Positions 62,401-64,000 of a DNA stretch of 64,000 bases are shown here, piece after piece. Source of the stretch: Rachycentron canadum (lineage: Eukaryota; Chordata; Actinopteri; Carangiformes; Rachycentridae); assembly GCA_038496675.1 (NCBI GenBank), contig CM076668.1, positions 16,688,768 through 16,752,767 on the forward strand, given 5' to 3'. The notes under the pieces were generated by a model. That model searched no databases, had not been told where the DNA came from, and saw only the letters and a list, made by a program, of their open reading frames with translations. Within the stretch, counting starts at the first letter, position 1; each line of letters starts with the position of its first letter. The position numbers were made by a program, and so were the translations under genes.

Positions 62401-64000
62401 TTTCAGGTGTTGGTAAAAGCAGTAAAGCCTAAAATCCTTGACCAAATATTTTAAGATTAAAGAAGATTTGAGTTTGCATTAACTGGGGAACATTAAAAAT
62501 GGTCTGTCCATAAATGTCACCATCTCCTCCTCCTGTGTCTCAGGTCAGCAGCCAGACCTCCTCAGTCTCCTCCTGCGATGACTACATCATCGTCCTCCCA
62601 GACTGCTTTGACACCAGCCGTCCTCTGGGGGAGTCCATGTACACCTCCGCCATGTCACAGCCTGACACCGCTGCTGCCGCTGCGACCTCAGCCGACCCAG
62701 ACAAGCACCAGGAGGAAGAAGACGACTCCAACTCCGAGCCGGGCAGGGCGGCACCTCTTAGGGAGAGGCAAGAGATGACGGAGCTGGTGGCCGCTGAGGA
62801 TTCCTCAGTGAGCACCTGGCCTCCATCTGCCCCTCCCATCCACAGCAGCGTGAACCAGATGCTGTGTGCTTCCCAAACTCTTGACGCTGTGACGCTCACC
62901 CCTGAAGTGGTGCCACCACTAATTCTGCCTGAGCCCCTGCTGCTGTCGCCACCGGCCATCTACTCTCCCAGGTTAGACGGGCTGTGTCAAATGGTCCCCT
63001 GTAGTTCAGAAATCTGCCAGAATTCAGAACACATATTGCATACGTTTTATTGTGTCATGCATTTTTTTGTAGGAGAGGTTTTTCCTAGTTTTTGTAACAG
63101 TATATTATAAAAGTAATAACAGTATATAATAAGTCAAGTTTGGAGTTAGAGGTAGGTGTTTTTCACCAAAAATATTATGTGACTTTATGAAAGAAGCAGA
63201 GCAATTTAAACTGGATTACTGTCAGATTTTACATGAGGCCCAGTATTAATTACAGGGAATAAAAACTTGGAATATGATATGATGCTGGTTAGACAGGATC
63301 CCTTAAAGAACTGTTGAAACAACAGAATTTGTGTCTTTGTCAACCAATTTTCAAATATAGTCGATGGTGTAATAACTGTGTTTACACATTCTTAATATTT
63401 AAAACGCATGCACGGTGATTTCTGGTTTTAGATTTGAAAGGTTCCCATGTTTGAAACCTTTCCTGTGTTTGGAGTGTTGATATCCATAAGAAGATGTATT
63501 TGTGGTTTTAAGAAGCAAAAACCATATCAGTGTAGTTTTACATCTCCAGAATCAGAAGACAGGCTCTGAGCCACTCTTCTTCTGTTTTCAGAGTAATTGA
63601 ACAAAATATAACAGATTACACATAAAAACCTAAAGAAACCAAAAGGTTGACTGGCAGGTCTGTGTGGGTTGGGTTTGATGCATGGCTGAAAACCTTGTTA
63701 TGACATCACAAAGTTACAGCAGTCCTATTGGCTCATTTAAAGGCTTGGTTTGTGATCTACTCAGTGCTCTGATACTGTCACAGTATTCATATAGAACCTA
63801 GACCTACTTTATCAAAGAAGACATTGACATTTACCTTTATACAATATGGGACCTATTATGGGAAAATAATCTTTTTCCAGCCATATATGGTTTAATTGTA
63901 GGTTTAACTGTGTGTTTTAGGTCTGAGGCACTGTACCTGGCCGAGGACCCCAGTCCTCCAGCCTGTGAACCTTATGAGCCACACCAACCAAGGGTCCACT
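54662..64000 (+). CDS. nbr1: Next-to-BRCA1 autophagy receptor (nbr1), partial at 3' side
   Basis: Ubiquitin-binding cargo receptor that links aggregates and peroxisomes to Atg8-family proteins. Exons: 54662-54763, 55116-55178, 55302-55320, 55820-55842, 56287-56469, 56743-56820, 56912-57135, 57759-57878, 58114-58413, 58754-58913, 59307-59555, 60278-60379, 60560-60635, 60725-60835, 60972-61151, 61322-61489, 61614-61765, 62544-62971 and 63921 to the window end. All phases close, giving 939 residues so far. Domain order: N-terminal PB1 (KYFDEDNEE acidic motif), ZZ zinc finger (CSSC...CSVC...CEMC...HDPSHN), coiled coil (KAERQRLKAERRQLRAEVKE), a Pro/Ala-rich linker, the four-tryptophan FW domain, the FPSVDLLTAQDLLSFELLDI segment and the LIR. 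The UBA domain lies beyond the edge. The start is ATG 54,662 (MGLPVTIKVNF). Eighteen of the nineteen exons are bounded by normal sites; the donor at 59,556 is GC. Confidence 0.95.
55190..55238 (+). repeat. (CA)n microsatellite 12 bp after an nbr1 splice donor
   Basis: About 24 CA units begin at the edge of the donor of exon 55,116-55,178. Confidence 0.95.
58754..59555 (+). other. nbr1: nbr1 FW (four-tryptophan) domain
   Basis: Two exons carry FLDENLPDGTRLEPGTKFIK, YWKMRNSGTISW, FMWGNLGLAKEKK, GTYTSHWRL and FGPRVWCSIVVD. The conserved tryptophans of the FW fold are present. The domain is the hallmark of NBR1-type receptors. Confidence 0.93.
59118..59165 (+). repeat. (GT)n microsatellite in nbr1 intron
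   Basis: Interrupted GT run between exons 10 and 11, about 140 bp before the acceptor at 59,306. Confidence 0.9.
61820..62252 (+). repeat. Dispersed repeat family A, copy 2
   Basis: The longest sense-strand copy, in an nbr1 intron. It begins near aggtctaggttctatat and ends atgggacctttaa. Hairpin arms 62,062-62,076 and 62,090-62,104 are perfect 15-bp complements. Compared with copy 1, one arm base and its partner have both changed. Confidence 0.8.
62568..62620 (+). other. nbr1: nbr1 LC3-interacting region
   Basis: Ser/Asp-rich sequence followed by Tyr-Ile-Ile-Val (Tyr codon 62,583-62,585) and LPDCFDTSRPLG. It matches the Tyr-type LIR of NBR1 that docks GABARAP/LC3. The aromatic and aliphatic pocket residues are intact. 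Confidence 0.9.
63435..63830 (-). repeat. Dispersed repeat family A, copy 3 (inverted)
   Basis: Its reverse complement matches copy 1 over ttcttatggatatcaaca and flanking sequence, and copy 2 over aggtctaggttctatat and the tgatgtca region. The hairpin is eroded. It lies in the intron before the last nbr1 exon in the window. Confidence 0.7.

Noticed and set aside
1..64000. tRNA, rRNA, microRNA or CRISPR features
   Set aside because: No tRNA box A/B pairs, rRNA-like segments or regularly spaced direct repeats were recognised by eye; a tRNAscan or Rfam search could still find a small one.

Overview
This window looks like nuclear DNA of a spiny-rayed (percomorph-type) teleost fish. The evidence is short GT-AG introns, CA/GT microsatellites, poly(A/T) tracts, small dispersed repeats typical of fish, and five protein-coding loci whose conceptual products match vertebrate families. 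There are no bacterial, viral or CRISPR features. I derived gene models by reading splice sites and checking that codon phase closes at every junction. Identities rest on recognising conserved protein sequence, not on a database search.

Layout. (1) 1-31,560, + strand: the 3' part of ank3 (ankyrin-G). The window opens inside the ZU5 region. It runs through ZU5-C and UPA, a 7.75 kb neuronal 'giant exon' (7,990-15,741), the death domain (17,248-19,222) and the C-terminal regulatory exons (24,297-29,605), ending in a spliced 3' UTR. (2) 32,900-36,600, - strand: a three-exon C2H2 zinc-finger gene whose first two exons each encode the same short N-terminal helical motif. (3) 39,740-46,170: two glucose-6-phosphatase catalytic-subunit genes arranged head to head (- strand 40,211-42,399; + strand 43,873-45,911). 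(4) 48,570-53,585, - strand: psme3 (PA28-gamma proteasome activator), complete in ten coding exons. (5) 54,662-64,000, + strand: nbr1 (selective-autophagy receptor), 19 coding exons, cut by the window edge before the UBA domain. psme3 and nbr1 are divergent and each has an NRF1-like GC motif upstream.

There is no operon-like functional link. ank3 serves axon initial segments and nodes of Ranvier, the g6pc pair final glucose release in the ER, psme3 nuclear proteasome activation, and nbr1 autophagy. g6pc1, psme3 and nbr1 are neighbours on human 17q21, whereas human ANK3 is on 10q21, so the window spans a lineage-specific junction.

The most notable observations are: a sharply bounded 269-bp tract in exon 5 that is about 97% identical between two otherwise diverged, inverted g6pc copies (probable gene conversion); the duplicated N-terminal motif of the zinc-finger gene; an in-frame GC-AG intron in nbr1; conserved GABARAP-binding and EB-binding motifs in the ankyrin-G giant exon; an 800-bp polypyrimidine intronic tract open in all forward frames; and a dispersed repeat with a compensated hairpin present three times. 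I found no evidence of a wholly new biological system.
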